Shown: positions 1 through 8,170 of the stretch, in pieces
Layout: the number at the start of each line of letters is the position of its first letter
Numbering within the stretch: the stretch's first letter is position 1
Origin: a virus
Virus record (IMG/VR): IMGVR_UViG_3300008267_000296
Span: 1 to 26,870 of that record
Length of the DNA stretch: 26,870 nt
Strand: one strand, 5' to 3'
Position numbers and translations under genes: made by a program
The notes under the pieces: generated by a model
Seen by the model: the letters and a program-made list of their open reading frames with translations, nothing else
What the model was told of the DNA's origin: nothing
Database searches by the model: none

Positions 1-38
1 AAATTTTAATTTAAAGACAACTTTTTTTTTTAATAATG

Positions 39-50
39 TATTTATTAATA
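39..50 (+). promoter_or_regulatory. Putative phage late promoter box for the 76-426 gene
   Basis: The box TATTTATTAATA begins 37 bases before the start codon. It matches the TATTTATWWAA pattern found before seven other transcription units in this window. By analogy with T4 late promoters (TATAAATA just upstream of the transcription start), the mRNA would begin near base 52, leaving a leader of about 24 bases. The functional role is inferred from recurrence and position. Confidence 0.55.
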
Positions 51-75
51 AAATTAACATAAAAAATTAAAAACA

Positions 76-426
76 ATGAAAAGAAAAATAGGACTTTCAG
101 AATCAGATCTTTATAGAATTGTTAACCGTGTTATATATGAACAAGGTAAAGGTGAACCGGATATTGAAGATGATGGGGACATGATTGATATTGATGGCGA
201 AGAAGAAGTCATTGCAGATTATAGTGAAGACGAAATTGAAGATAAACAAGACGAGTGCGAAAATATTGTTAATATGTTAGAAGATTTATTAGATGATTTA
301 AAGTCAATGCGTGATAGTGATGACATATTTAATGAACTTTCTTCTAGAGTTGACGACATAAAAGATGTTTGTGATATGTTGGATACTTTTGTTGATGGAA
401 TAGAATCAAACCCTTTTGATATTTAA
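76..426 (+). CDS. Small acidic protein with head-targeting-like N-terminus
   Basis: This is a 116-residue protein I cannot assign to a named family. Its N-terminus is basic and amphipathic, with LSESDLYRIVNRVIYE at residues 7-22, and it ends in I-Y-E followed by Q23. This fits the L/I-x-E cleavage rule of T4-type prohead proteases. The rest is strikingly acidic (residues 27-60 are mostly D and E) and then helical and coiled-coil-like to the C-terminus. A removable basic tag on an acidic helical body resembles small head-core or internal head proteins of T4-like phages, which is my inference. It has its own late-type promoter box and an A-rich AATTAAAA leader, and is followed by a terminator hairpin, so it is probably a single-gene unit. 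No membrane segment is visible. Confidence 0.7.
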   Translation: MKRKIGLSESDLYRIVNRVIYEQGKGEPDIEDDGDMIDIDGEEEVIADYSEDEIEDKQDECENIVNMLEDLLDDLKSMRDSDDIFNELSSRVDDIKDVCDMLDTFVDGIESNPFDI

Positions 427-449
427 TTAACAAATATATTGAAATACTA

Positions 450-480
450 AAACCCTACATATGTGGGGTTTTTTCTTTTT
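450..480 (+). terminator. Intrinsic terminator after the 76-426 gene
   Basis: AACCCTA and TGTGGGGTT form a hairpin (arms near 451-458 and 463-470) followed by a T-rich run at 469-480. It lies 25 bases after the stop codon and directly before the next late-type promoter box, so it separates the two units. Confidence 0.7.
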
Positions 481-484
481 ATGA

Positions 485-496
485 TATTTATTTAAT
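485..496 (+). promoter_or_regulatory. Putative late promoter box abutting the neck gene start
   Basis: TATTTATTTAAT ends on the base before the ATG at 497. If transcription starts about 12-13 bases after the box begins, as at T4 late promoters, the message would be leaderless and start at or beside the ATG. The spacing of 12 bases is the shortest of the set (others are 19-22 or 37-40). Confidence 0.5.
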
Positions 497-1012
497 ATGC
501 CACAAAATAAAGTTCCAATTACCAGGTTAAATAAGTTTTTCTCAGAAGAGGATTTCAATTTAGAAATTGAAATGGGTATGGAATGGCAAATGGGTGACAT
601 GAACTTCACAGTTGTTTTATATCGAGTGGATAGACAAAGAACAAATAATGATGACGTTTATGGTGAGGCAATGAGTGAAGGAATCCAATTTTTAGCACCA
701 ATAGAGGTTAAAGGTTTAGTAAAAATTGATGCCCCAACTAACTCAGATTATGGTTCATCTAAACTATCACAACTTGAACCCGGAAATATGACCTTTAGTG
801 TTTATCAATCTCATTTAGATCAGTTGGCTATTGAAATTTCTTTGGGTGATTATTTAGCATATTACGAAACAGAAGATAGAGTTAGATATTATTCTGTCGT
901 TAATGATGGTCGTGTAACATCTGATTTAAAACACACATACGGAGGTTACAAAAAATATTATAGGACAATAATTGCAACACCTGTAACTAATGACGAGTTT
1001 AATGGATTATAA
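497..1012 (+). CDS. Neck / head-completion protein, T4 gp14-like
   Basis: This 171-residue protein probably joins the head portal to the tail. The recognisable core runs from a beta-rich segment (FTVVLYRVDRQ, residues 38-48) through DDVYGEA at 53-59, where T4 gp14 has a comparable D-x-x-x-GE stretch. It then continues to a series of strands ending in the YYSVVNDGR region (about residues 132-140). T4 gp14 is 256 residues, so this is a short version. The main support is position: it lies 2 bases before a gp15-like tail terminator, reproducing the T4 order 14-15. The start follows a promoter box directly. I see no Shine-Dalgarno sequence and no tag. Assignment as another connector or stopper protein remains possible. 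Confidence 0.5.
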   Translation: MPQNKVPITRLNKFFSEEDFNLEIEMGMEWQMGDMNFTVVLYRVDRQRTNNDDVYGEAMSEGIQFLAPIEVKGLVKIDAPTNSDYGSSKLSQLEPGNMTFSVYQSHLDQLAIEISLGDYLAYYETEDRVRYYSVVNDGRVTSDLKHTYGGYKKYYRTIIATPVTNDEFNGL

Positions 1013-1014
1013 AA

Positions 1015-2244
1015 ATGGCATTACCAAAACAAAATAAAAAATACCTTCCTTTAGTTCCTGAAAAAGTAGGAAAGGAAAGAAGACAACAAATGTTGGATGA
1101 CATAACTGATGGTGGGACATACTTACCTAAAGGAGTATTACATGCCGATATGGACAGAGGAGTTTTAGATTTTATTAAAAATGATTTAAAATTGGTTGTA
1201 GACGGGAAAACAGTACCTACTGTTGATAAAATCATTACAACACAAAGTTGGACTCAATTTACCGAAACTTGGAAATTCCAAGATTTGGACAAAAATGTAT
1301 CATTACCATTTATAATAACTGTAAGAGAACCGACAGTAAAATATGGTAAAATAACTAACGGTGCATTTAACATACCTGAAAGGTTGAGGTTTCATTACTA
1401 CACAGTACCAACATGGGACGGTCAAAGAAAAGGTGCAAATGTTTATAAAATACCACAACCCGTTCCTGTTGACATTACTTACACAATTAAGATTTTTTGT
1501 AACAGAATGAGAGAAGTTAATGAATTTAACAAAATCATGATGCAAAAATTTACATCTAAACAGGCATACACACAAATAAAGGGTCATTACATGCAAATGA
1601 CATTAGAAGACCCAACAGATGAATCTGCAAAAGAAATTGAAAAAAGGAAGTACTACATACAAAGTTATAAAATAACACTGAAAGGTATGTTAATAGATGA
1701 AGAAGAGTTTCAAGTTTCACCTGCAATTTCAAGATATTTAACTATGTTTGAAGTCGATTTAATTAATAAATCCAAAAGAGTTAAAATTGAACCCCCTAGA
1801 CCTGACAATTTTGATTTAGATTTACTATTTGTTTCTGGTAATACACAACTTCAAGAAGTTTTTAGATACGACGCTGATATTGTTATAGATAGTGTTACAA
1901 ACGTAACTAATTGTTATAATGTTAATTATACCTCAACAACTAATAATAATTTAATTTATGTTAATTGTTCCGGGGTCACTGTAACAGGTTCAACAATTGC
2001 CGGAAGTCAGGGTTCAGTATGTGTTAAAAGTACTACATCACCATTTTTTACCATTTCTTCAGGTGGAACATTAAATTCAACTAGTAGTTGTTCATCTTCT
2101 TATTCCGTATTTATAAATAATAATTATTTAGGTGATAATTTGGATAAAATACAAATAAATAATGGGGATATTTTAAAAGTCATAGTCTATAAAGATGACC
2201 CAAATCAGGATTCTATTATTAAAACAACCGCATTTTTACAATAA
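1015..2244 (+). CDS. Tail terminator / sheath-stabiliser, T4 gp15-like, with extra C-terminal domain
   Basis: This 409-residue protein probably caps the finished tail and joins it to the neck. The gp15-like part covers about residues 60-245. A beta segment with PVPVDITYTIKIFC leads into a helix (MREVNEFNKIMMQKF), then a block rich in charged residues and YYIQSYKITLKGMLIDEEEFQ. T4 gp15 has the same succession of P-x-P strand, helix, variable loop, then strand plus acidic tail. T4 gp15 is 272 residues; here residues 282-409 are an added Ser/Thr/Asn-rich beta domain with four cysteines, possibly Ig-like or a surface decoration. It follows the neck gene by two bases and shares its promoter. It converges with the small minus-strand gene, with one base between the stop codons. 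Confidence 0.6.
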   Translation: MALPKQNKKYLPLVPEKVGKERRQQMLDDITDGGTYLPKGVLHADMDRGVLDFIKNDLKLVVDGKTVPTVDKIITTQSWTQFTETWKFQDLDKNVSLPFIITVREPTVKYGKITNGAFNIPERLRFHYYTVPTWDGQRKGANVYKIPQPVPVDITYTIKIFCNRMREVNEFNKIMMQKFTSKQAYTQIKGHYMQMTLEDPTDESAKEIEKRKYYIQSYKITLKGMLIDEEEFQVSPAISRYLTMFEVDLINKSKRVKIEPPRPDNFDLDLLFVSGNTQLQEVFRYDADIVIDSVTNVTNCYNVNYTSTTNNNLIYVNCSGVTVTGSTIAGSQGSVCVKSTTSPFFTISSGGTLNSTSSCSSSYSVFINNNYLGDNLDKIQINNGDILKVIVYKDDPNQDSIIKTTAFLQ

Positions 2245-2245
2245 A

Positions 2246-2395
2246 TTATTCACCATAAATATCTTTTTCTTTTTCACAAGTTTTTTTAATAAGAGTTTCT
2301 AAAAATTTGTATATTTTTAAACCCTTTTCATCACAATATGTTTTTAATAGACGATGTGTGTCTTCAGATATTTTAATATTTTTTATTTTTTTCAT
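2246..2395 (-). CDS. Small ribbon-helix-helix-like DNA-binding protein (49 aa)
   Basis: On the minus strand, an ATG at 2395 opens a 49-residue frame ending in TAA at 2246-2248. The protein starts MKKIKNIKISEDTHRLLK and continues with a helix, a KGLKIY turn and a second Lys/Glu-rich helix. A short N-terminal strand (IKNIKIS), a helix beginning near EDTHRLL, a turn with glycine and a second helix (FLETLIKK) is the layout of ribbon-helix-helix repressors of the Arc/CopG type. It is the only minus-strand gene I can support in the window. It sits exactly in the 288-base gap between the tail terminator and the sheath. Two perfect 11-bp tandem repeats lie just upstream of its start, in a suitable place for an autoregulatory operator. 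It is short, so it could be missed or fortuitous, but the residue pattern argues for a real gene. Confidence 0.7.
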   Translation of the reverse strand: MKKIKNIKISEDTHRLLKTYCDEKGLKIYKFLETLIKKTCEKEKDIYGE

Positions 2396-2412
2396 TTTTT
2401 TTAATCAGATTT

Positions 2413-2434
2413 AAGGCAGAAAAAAGGCAGAAAA
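2413..2434. repeat. Two perfect 11-bp tandem repeats, candidate operator
   Basis: AAGGCAGAAAA occurs twice head to tail (2413-2423 and 2424-2434). It lies between the divergent start of the ribbon-helix-helix gene (2395) and the sheath promoter box (2493). An 11-bp repeat places both copies on the same helix face, which is how ribbon-helix-helix dimers commonly bind side by side. Binding is inferred. Confidence 0.5.
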
Positions 2435-2492
2435 TAGTATCCTATATCTTAAATAATTATATTTCAGGTTAGTTTTTTGCAATAATACTTGG

Positions 2493-2504
2493 TATTTATA
2501 TATA
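2493..2504 (+). promoter_or_regulatory. Putative late promoter box for the tail sheath
   Basis: TATTTATATATA lies 40 bases before the sheath ATG. Together with the tube and 76-426 genes it belongs to the long-spacing class (37-40 bases). The leader contains AATTAAAA at 2514-2521 and no Shine-Dalgarno sequence. Confidence 0.6.
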
Positions 2505-2532
2505 AAATAAATTAATTAAAACTTTTTAAAAA

Positions 2533-5500
2533 ATGGCTTCAACAAATAAAGTTTTTGTATCTCCAGGTGTCTATACATCAGAAAGAGATTTAACTTTTGT
2601 GGCTCAAAGCGTAGGTGTTACTACTTTAGGTATAGTAGGTGAAACATTACAAGGACCCGCTTTCGAACCAATCTTTATTACAAATTTTGATGAGTACCAA
2701 GTTTATTTCGGTGGTACTAGTCCTGAAAAATTTGTAAATACTCAAATACCTAAATATGAGTCATCATATATTGCAAAGGCGTATCTTGCTCAATCAAACC
2801 AATTATTTGTAACGAGAATATTAGGTTTATCGGGTTACGATGCTGGACCTTCTTGGTCTATCGCAACAATTGCAAACCCTGATCCGGCAACAATTTCCGC
2901 AACTGGAAATATATCAGCACAGATATTATCCTTTACGGCGACTTCAGCAAGTACTACAGTAACTGCGGTTCCTGCTTTATTAAATTCACTGTTTTATAAT
3001 CAGTATACAACAAACGATGGTGGAACATCTTCATTAAACGAAGATTTTCAATCTTTTATATCATCACAAGTTACTAAATTTATAAATAGTGGTTCAGGAT
3101 CAACAGGTGGAAATGCGGTATTTTGGGGAACAGTTAGTGGTGGAACATTTAACCAAGTTACAGGTACTACTATTTTTGGTAACTCTATTTCAGCAACAAG
3201 CGAAACATTTGGTGTTAGTAATGTAATTTTAGCAAACGCTACATTATCCGCAACAACAAACGACGCATGGTATTATGGATTATTCGATTATTCTAAAGTA
3301 TCAAGTGTTGGAAGTTACTATGGTTATGGATTTGGTGCTGCTTTAAGTGCTATCGGTACAGGTGCAACTTCTACAACATATACAGGTACATGTACTATTT
3401 ATGGTACACAATATTCAGGAACACCATATACAACTTATGATGATATGGTTGTTGCAACACTTAGGTCAAGAGGTATTAGTACATATTCAGCATCACAAAG
3501 TGGGCCAAGATATGAAGTTTCTGCCACAACAGACGCAAGTATGATTTGTACTGGTTCATATTCGGCGGTTACAAAAGACCCATTTGCAACATTTGTTATT
3601 ACGGGGACTACTTTTGATAATGACACATTTAGTTTTGAAACTTCTATGGAATCTGCAAGTACAAATTACATTTCTAAAGTATTTGGAAAAAGTAATTTTG
3701 GTAAAGATAGGACTGAGGTTCCTCTTTTTGTTGAAGAGGTTTATCCAAGTTTGTTACTTAGTACTTATAGACAAGGAAAAATAAGAGGATTATATTGCGA
3801 CTTCATTGAACTACAAGAGGCTAGATCTTTAAATACCGAATCAATTGGGTTTTATTTGGAGCAATACCAAACACCTGAAACACCTTATATTGTTTCTGAA
3901 CTAAGAGGTAATAAAGTTTATAAATTATTCAAATTTGTTTTAATTTCTGACGGTAACGCGGCTAATAGACTTGTTAAAATTTCTATCGCAAACATTTCAT
4001 TTAATAATGGAACTTTTGATTTATTGGTAAGAGACTATTTTGATAATGATCAAAATGTAAGAGTCATTGAAAGTTTCACAAATTGTTCACTTGATCCTAA
4101 TTTGAATAATTATGTGGCAAATAAAGTAGGTACATCTAATGGTGAATACCAAGTAAAATCAAAATACATAATGTTAGAGATGAGTGACGAGGCACCAACA
4201 GACGCACTTCCTTGTGGTTTTGAAGGTTACAATATGAGAAAATACTCAAATGCCACGTCTCCTTTCATTATTTATAAAACAAAATATAACCAACCAGGGG
4301 ATGTGTTATATAATCCTCCTTTTGGATCATCAAATGGTGGAGATAATCCTGTTATTTCAAATGGAGAAAATCCAAGAAAAGTTTATTTAGGTGTTTCAAA
4401 TATAACAGGAATTGATAGTGACTTCTTCGAATACAAAGGTAAAGTGTTACCGGCGAATTTAGGAACAGACACAACAGGATCTGCATGGGGTTATATGACA
4501 AAAGGTTTCCACATGGACGTTAACGCAAGCGTTATAACAATTCCAAATGGTTTTGTGACTTCAGGTCAACCATATTTTGAAGTGGGAGTTTCACCGTTCA
4601 ATTCTGAACCAACAGATTCAGATAATGCGTATTATAGACTTAACACTCGTAAATTTACAGTTTTGGCTTACGGTGGTTTTGACGGATGGGACATATATAG
4701 AGAATATAGAACAAACCAAGATAATTTCCAATTAGGTCAATCAGGTTATAAATTTGGGGCTGAAGCGTCTATAACATACCCAACAGCTTCAGGTTGGGGA
4801 GCATTTAAACAAATCACAGGACCTAACCAAGAAGTGTGGGCAAATTCTGACTATTATGCTTACTTATGGGGTCAGTCTACATTTGCAAACCCTGAATCAA
4901 CAAACATAAATGTTTTTGTTACTCCTGGTATTGACTATAAAACAAATAGTAACTTAGTTGAAAGTGCTATTGATATGGTTGAAACGGATAGGGCAGACTC
5001 AATTTATATTTGTACAACACCTGACTTTAATTTATTTTTACCATCATTTGCTGATGTGTCTGAAGGTTTAGTGTTTCCACAAGAAGCAGTAGATGAGTTA
5101 GAAAATACAGGAATTGATTCTAACTATACCGCAACTTATTATCCTTGGGTTTTAACAAGAGACTCAGTTAATAATACACAAATTTATTTACCGGCAACCG
5201 CTGAGGTAACTAAAAATTTGGCATTAACGGATAATATCGCATTCCCTTGGTTTGCATCCGCAGGTTACACAAGAGGTTTAGTAAATGCCATCAAGGCAAG
5301 AAAGAAACTTACTCAGGATGATAGAGACACTCTTTATAAAGGAAGAATTAACCCTATTGCGACATTCTCAGATGTAGGTACCGTAATTTGGGGTAATAAA
5401 ACTTTACAAATTAGAGAGTCGGCACTTGATAGAATTAATGTGAGAAGATTGTTACTACAAGCAAGAAAACTAATTTCGGCAGTCGCAGTAAGGTTACTAT

Positions 5501-5739
5501 TTGAACAAAATGACGATAAAGTAAGACAAGATTTCTTAGACTCAGTTAATCCAATATTAGATCAAATAAGAAGAGATAGAGGTCTGATTGATTTCCGTGT
5601 GACTGTTTCAAACACTCCTGAAGATTTAGATTCAAATACTCTAACAGGTAAAATTTATTTAAAACCAACAAGGGCGTTAGAATATATAGACATCGAGTTT
5701 GTAATCACACCAACGGGAGCATCTTTTGATGACATTTAA
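2533..5739 (+). CDS. Contractile tail sheath protein (T4 gp18 family)
   Basis: This 1068-residue protein polymerises around the tail tube and contracts to drive the tube into the cell. The N-terminus carries the sheath signature FVSPGVYTSERDLTF (residues 8-22), followed by GIVGETLQGPAFEP. The C-terminal third is typical: an AFPWFASAGYTRG segment, NPIATFSDVGTVIWGNKTLQ, a helix-rich NVRRLLLQARKLI block and a final strand ending near ITPTGASFDDI. It is much longer than T4 gp18 (659 residues). The extra length lies mostly at about residues 110-370, a Ser/Thr/Gly-rich beta region expected on the outside of the sheath. It has its own promoter box and is followed by a terminator, so it is expressed as a single-gene unit, as expected for an abundant protein. 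Confidence 0.95.
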   Translation: MASTNKVFVSPGVYTSERDLTFVAQSVGVTTLGIVGETLQGPAFEPIFITNFDEYQVYFGGTSPEKFVNTQIPKYESSYIAKAYLAQSNQLFVTRILGLSGYDAGPSWSIATIANPDPATISATGNISAQILSFTATSASTTVTAVPALLNSLFYNQYTTNDGGTSSLNEDFQSFISSQVTKFINSGSGSTGGNAVFWGTVSGGTFNQVTGTTIFGNSISATSETFGVSNVILANATLSATTNDAWYYGLFDYSKVSSVGSYYGYGFGAALSAIGTGATSTTYTGTCTIYGTQYSGTPYTTYDDMVVATLRSRGISTYSASQSGPRYEVSATTDASMICTGSYSAVTKDPFATFVITGTTFDNDTFSFETSMESASTNYISKVFGKSNFGKDRTEVPLFVEEVYPSLLLSTYRQGKIRGLYCDFIELQEARSLNTESIGFYLEQYQTPETPYIVSELRGNKVYKLFKFVLISDGNAANRLVKISIANISFNNGTFDLLVRDYFDNDQNVRVIESFTNCSLDPNLNNYVANKVGTSNGEYQVKSKYIMLEMSDEAPTDALPCGFEGYNMRKYSNATSPFIIYKTKYNQPGDVLYNPPFGSSNGGDNPVISNGENPRKVYLGVSNITGIDSDFFEYKGKVLPANLGTDTTGSAWGYMTKGFHMDVNASVITIPNGFVTSGQPYFEVGVSPFNSEPTDSDNAYYRLNTRKFTVLAYGGFDGWDIYREYRTNQDNFQLGQSGYKFGAEASITYPTASGWGAFKQITGPNQEVWANSDYYAYLWGQSTFANPESTNINVFVTPGIDYKTNSNLVESAIDMVETDRADSIYICTTPDFNLFLPSFADVSEGLVFPQEAVDELENTGIDSNYTATYYPWVLTRDSVNNTQIYLPATAEVTKNLALTDNIAFPWFASAGYTRGLVNAIKARKKLTQDDRDTLYKGRINPIATFSDVGTVIWGNKTLQIRESALDRINVRRLLLQARKLISAVAVRLLFEQNDDKVRQDFLDSVNPILDQIRRDRGLIDFRVTVSNTPEDLDSNTLTGKIYLKPTRALEYIDIEFVITPTGASFDDI

Positions 5740-5767
5740 TTAAAAAACATAAAAAACAAAAAAAACA

Positions 5768-5800
5768 AAAGGGGAGTAGTAATATTCCCCTTTGTCTTTA
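5768..5800 (+). terminator. Intrinsic terminator after the tail sheath
   Basis: AAAGGGGA (5768-5775) pairs perfectly with TCCCCTTT (5786-5793) across a 10-base loop, and T-rich sequence follows. It ends immediately before the next late-type box at 5801, so termination and re-initiation are packed together. Confidence 0.75.
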
Positions 5801-5812
5801 TATTTATTTTAA
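5801..5812 (+). promoter_or_regulatory. Putative late promoter box for the 782-residue protein
   Basis: TATTTATTTTAA lies 21 bases before the ATG at 5822. By T4 analogy this would leave a leader of only about 8 bases. Confidence 0.55.
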
Positions 5813-5821
5813 AAGATTTAT

Positions 5822-8170
5822 ATGGAAAAAAATATATTAGAAGAAATTTTTAGAATTAAATCAATGATGGGTATTAATGAAAGTAAAATCTTGTTGACCG
5901 AGAATATATATGATCCAATTGTTGATGCACTCGTTAGATTATTAAGAAAACAAGTGGTTCTTGATGCGTTTGTAACTGCGACAACAACAGCAAAAGCTGC
6001 CGGAAAAAAAATAGTAAAAGTTGGTAGTAAGTCCATTGAGGTGACTAATGACGAATATAACGAAATAGTCAAATTTATGAAAAATGAAATTGATTTTAGT
6101 GGTCTTACGTCTAGTGCAAAATCAAAAGTAAGAGGGTTCATATTAGAATTAGGAGAAAGTGACATTGCAATTAAAAAAGAATTAGAAACATTATATGATA
6201 AAGCCTATGAAGCAGGGGTTTTGAATTTGTTGAGAAATTATGGTGATGAAACTATTGGTTATACAGAAAAACAACTTTTAGCATATATCAAACAACAAAT
6301 GAAAAAAAATAGAGCTCTAGATGATATAATGGGAGAACTTTTTCCTGATTCTGACGAAACAATAAGAAGTTTTTTATCTAAAAAAATAAGTAGTAAACTT
6401 GTTGATTTAGGAGACGAATTGGATACCATGGTTTATACCGGTGGAAAAAGTGTTGATGAATATCTAGCGGGATTATCGCCAGAAGAAATAAATAGAATTA
6501 AAGGAGCTAAATTAACTCCCGACATGATTGAAGAATGGGCAAATGCTGCTAAAAAAGACGTTGCATTTTTGTCGGAATTTGCCGATGCTATTAGAAAATC
6601 AAAAGAAGAATTAATTCAAGAAATGAACGATCTAGCGTTTAATTTTAAAAAATTAACAGAATCTGATGAATTTTTAAAAATGACAGATGATGCGAAAGCA
6701 AAAGTCATGCAGGCGTATACCACTAAATTGGCCGCTAAAATGAATTCTCTTGAAACAAAAATTCCTGGGATTGGTAAGAAAATGATAAAAGAAGGGAATT
6801 ATCCTCCAGAAATGATAAGTTTTTTGGAAGGGGCAAAAGATAGTGATGTTCTTTTATATTTAAAAAGATTTTGGGGATTAAGAGATGAAACAACACAATC
6901 GACCATAAATATAGTTAAAGATCACGGTAAAAAGATTGCAAAAGATTTAGCGGCAGCATACACGACTATTTTTAAATTGATAGCAAAAACTTTTTTTAGT
7001 AATGAGGGTGGTTGGAAAAAAGGTATGTTAGCAAGGGCTAAATCTTCAACAGCTGCGTTAGATTTAAGAGGTAATGTTGGTTGGTATTTTTTTACAGATC
7101 AATTTTTATCAGTAAAGTCATTTACGGATTTTGCAATTAAAAAAAGTATTTTTAGACCGAATCAAAAAAACTTTGATAAGTTTAAATCTTTTGCTGGTCT
7201 GCTTGGGTTGGCATATGTCGGATATGTTTTTTTTGGTGTAATTAAATATGGAATTTTTTTAGCGGAAGACTTACTTAAAGGTTTGTGGAATTTTGGAATG
7301 GAAGGTTTACAAAATTTAGGTTTGGAAAGTTTTGAAAAGGCTGAGTTTAAGATGGAAGATTATGAAGACTTGGAATCTAGTTTTGGTGAAATATTAGGGG
7401 TATGGTTAGCAAGCAATGCTATCGATGCGTTTGTTGGGGATCTTAGTGAAGACCCTACTGCAGGTGAGGTAATAAAAAATATGATTTTAGGTTCTTTACC
7501 CACTCTTGGTTTATTATCATATCAAAAATCAATGGCCGCGAATTTCATAGAGACATTTGGGTTAGAGGTTAAAGGTATTGCGCAAGATCCGATAGATATT
7601 GTACAAGGTATTTTTAAATATTTTAATTTTTCAAGTAAAAAAGAAGAGGCAAAAAAAGAATTAGAAGAAGCGACCGGAAATGCAGTACCTGAAATATCAC
7701 CTGAAGAAAAGTATAATGCCGAAGTCGAGAAAAAAAGATTAAGTGTTTTTAATCAGATAGATAAGTACTATTTTAGAACACAAAAAGAAATAGGAGTATT
7801 TTCAGATGAATCAGAGAAAAAAAAGTTACTCGAAAAGATTAAGTATGGTGGGACTTATGATGAAAAAAACCCTTCAGTCGACGATACAAAATTTTATATA
7901 GAATCAGGAGGTAAAAAGTACAATATTCCAAAAATTTCAGATGTAACTGGAAAAAAATGGACTTCGGATGGTAAAGAAGTTAATTGGGAGACAGACCCAA
8001 ATTTAGGTAAAAAATTATGGGAGGAAAATTATATGAAAAAATTAGAAAAAAAAATTATTAATGAAGTTTTGAATTTGAATAAATCATACAAAAATACATA
8101 TTCAAATAAAAAACAAAATATTATTTTGACTGAAAATCAATTACAAAATTTAATGTTAAGATTGAAATGA
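5822..8170 (+). CDS. Large tagged, probably head-internal or ejected protein (782 aa)
   Basis: I do not recognise a named family. Residues 1-27 form an amphipathic tag (ILEEIFRIKSMMG at 5-17) ending in L25-T26-E27 before N28, which matches the T4-type prohead protease rule. The tag resembles that of the protein at 25929. The body is long and helical, rich in Lys and Glu. There is a hydrophobic segment at about residues 457-481 (GLLGLAYVGYVFFGVIKYGI) and a weaker one near 551-566. The last 15 residues contain ILTENQLQNLMLRL, which resembles the N-terminal motif of the 76-426 protein. A large, proteolytically matured protein with a potential membrane segment could be an internal protein ejected with the DNA; this is inference. 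Its stop overlaps the next gene's ATG (ATGA), so the two are translationally coupled. Confidence 0.7.
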   Translation: MEKNILEEIFRIKSMMGINESKILLTENIYDPIVDALVRLLRKQVVLDAFVTATTTAKAAGKKIVKVGSKSIEVTNDEYNEIVKFMKNEIDFSGLTSSAKSKVRGFILELGESDIAIKKELETLYDKAYEAGVLNLLRNYGDETIGYTEKQLLAYIKQQMKKNRALDDIMGELFPDSDETIRSFLSKKISSKLVDLGDELDTMVYTGGKSVDEYLAGLSPEEINRIKGAKLTPDMIEEWANAAKKDVAFLSEFADAIRKSKEELIQEMNDLAFNFKKLTESDEFLKMTDDAKAKVMQAYTTKLAAKMNSLETKIPGIGKKMIKEGNYPPEMISFLEGAKDSDVLLYLKRFWGLRDETTQSTINIVKDHGKKIAKDLAAAYTTIFKLIAKTFFSNEGGWKKGMLARAKSSTAALDLRGNVGWYFFTDQFLSVKSFTDFAIKKSIFRPNQKNFDKFKSFAGLLGLAYVGYVFFGVIKYGIFLAEDLLKGLWNFGMEGLQNLGLESFEKAEFKMEDYEDLESSFGEILGVWLASNAIDAFVGDLSEDPTAGEVIKNMILGSLPTLGLLSYQKSMAANFIETFGLEVKGIAQDPIDIVQGIFKYFNFSSKKEEAKKELEEATGNAVPEISPEEKYNAEVEKKRLSVFNQIDKYYFRTQKEIGVFSDESEKKKLLEKIKYGGTYDEKNPSVDDTKFYIESGGKKYNIPKISDVTGKKWTSDGKEVNWETDPNLGKKLWEENYMKKLEKKIINEVLNLNKSYKNTYSNKKQNIILTENQLQNLMLRLK

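Noticed and set aside
13-31. T run with a short AAAG/CTTT stem near the left edge
   Set aside because: Four weak base pairs are too little for a terminator call, although it could be the end of an upstream one.
1303-1596. Minus-strand frame inside the tail terminator gene
   Set aside because: Its composition (Cys/His/Phe/Tyr-rich) is typical of an antisense shadow and the plus-strand protein is recognisable across it.
3347-3784. Plus-strand overlapping frames inside the sheath insertion
   Set aside because: They are +1 shadows of the Ser/Thr-rich sheath segment, rich in Leu/Gln/His as expected from frame shadowing, with no start signal.
7190-7265. Holin-like reading of the hydrophobic segment in the 782-residue protein
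   Set aside because: A single hydrophobic stretch in the middle of a large helical, tagged protein does not resemble a holin; an ejected or internal protein fits better.
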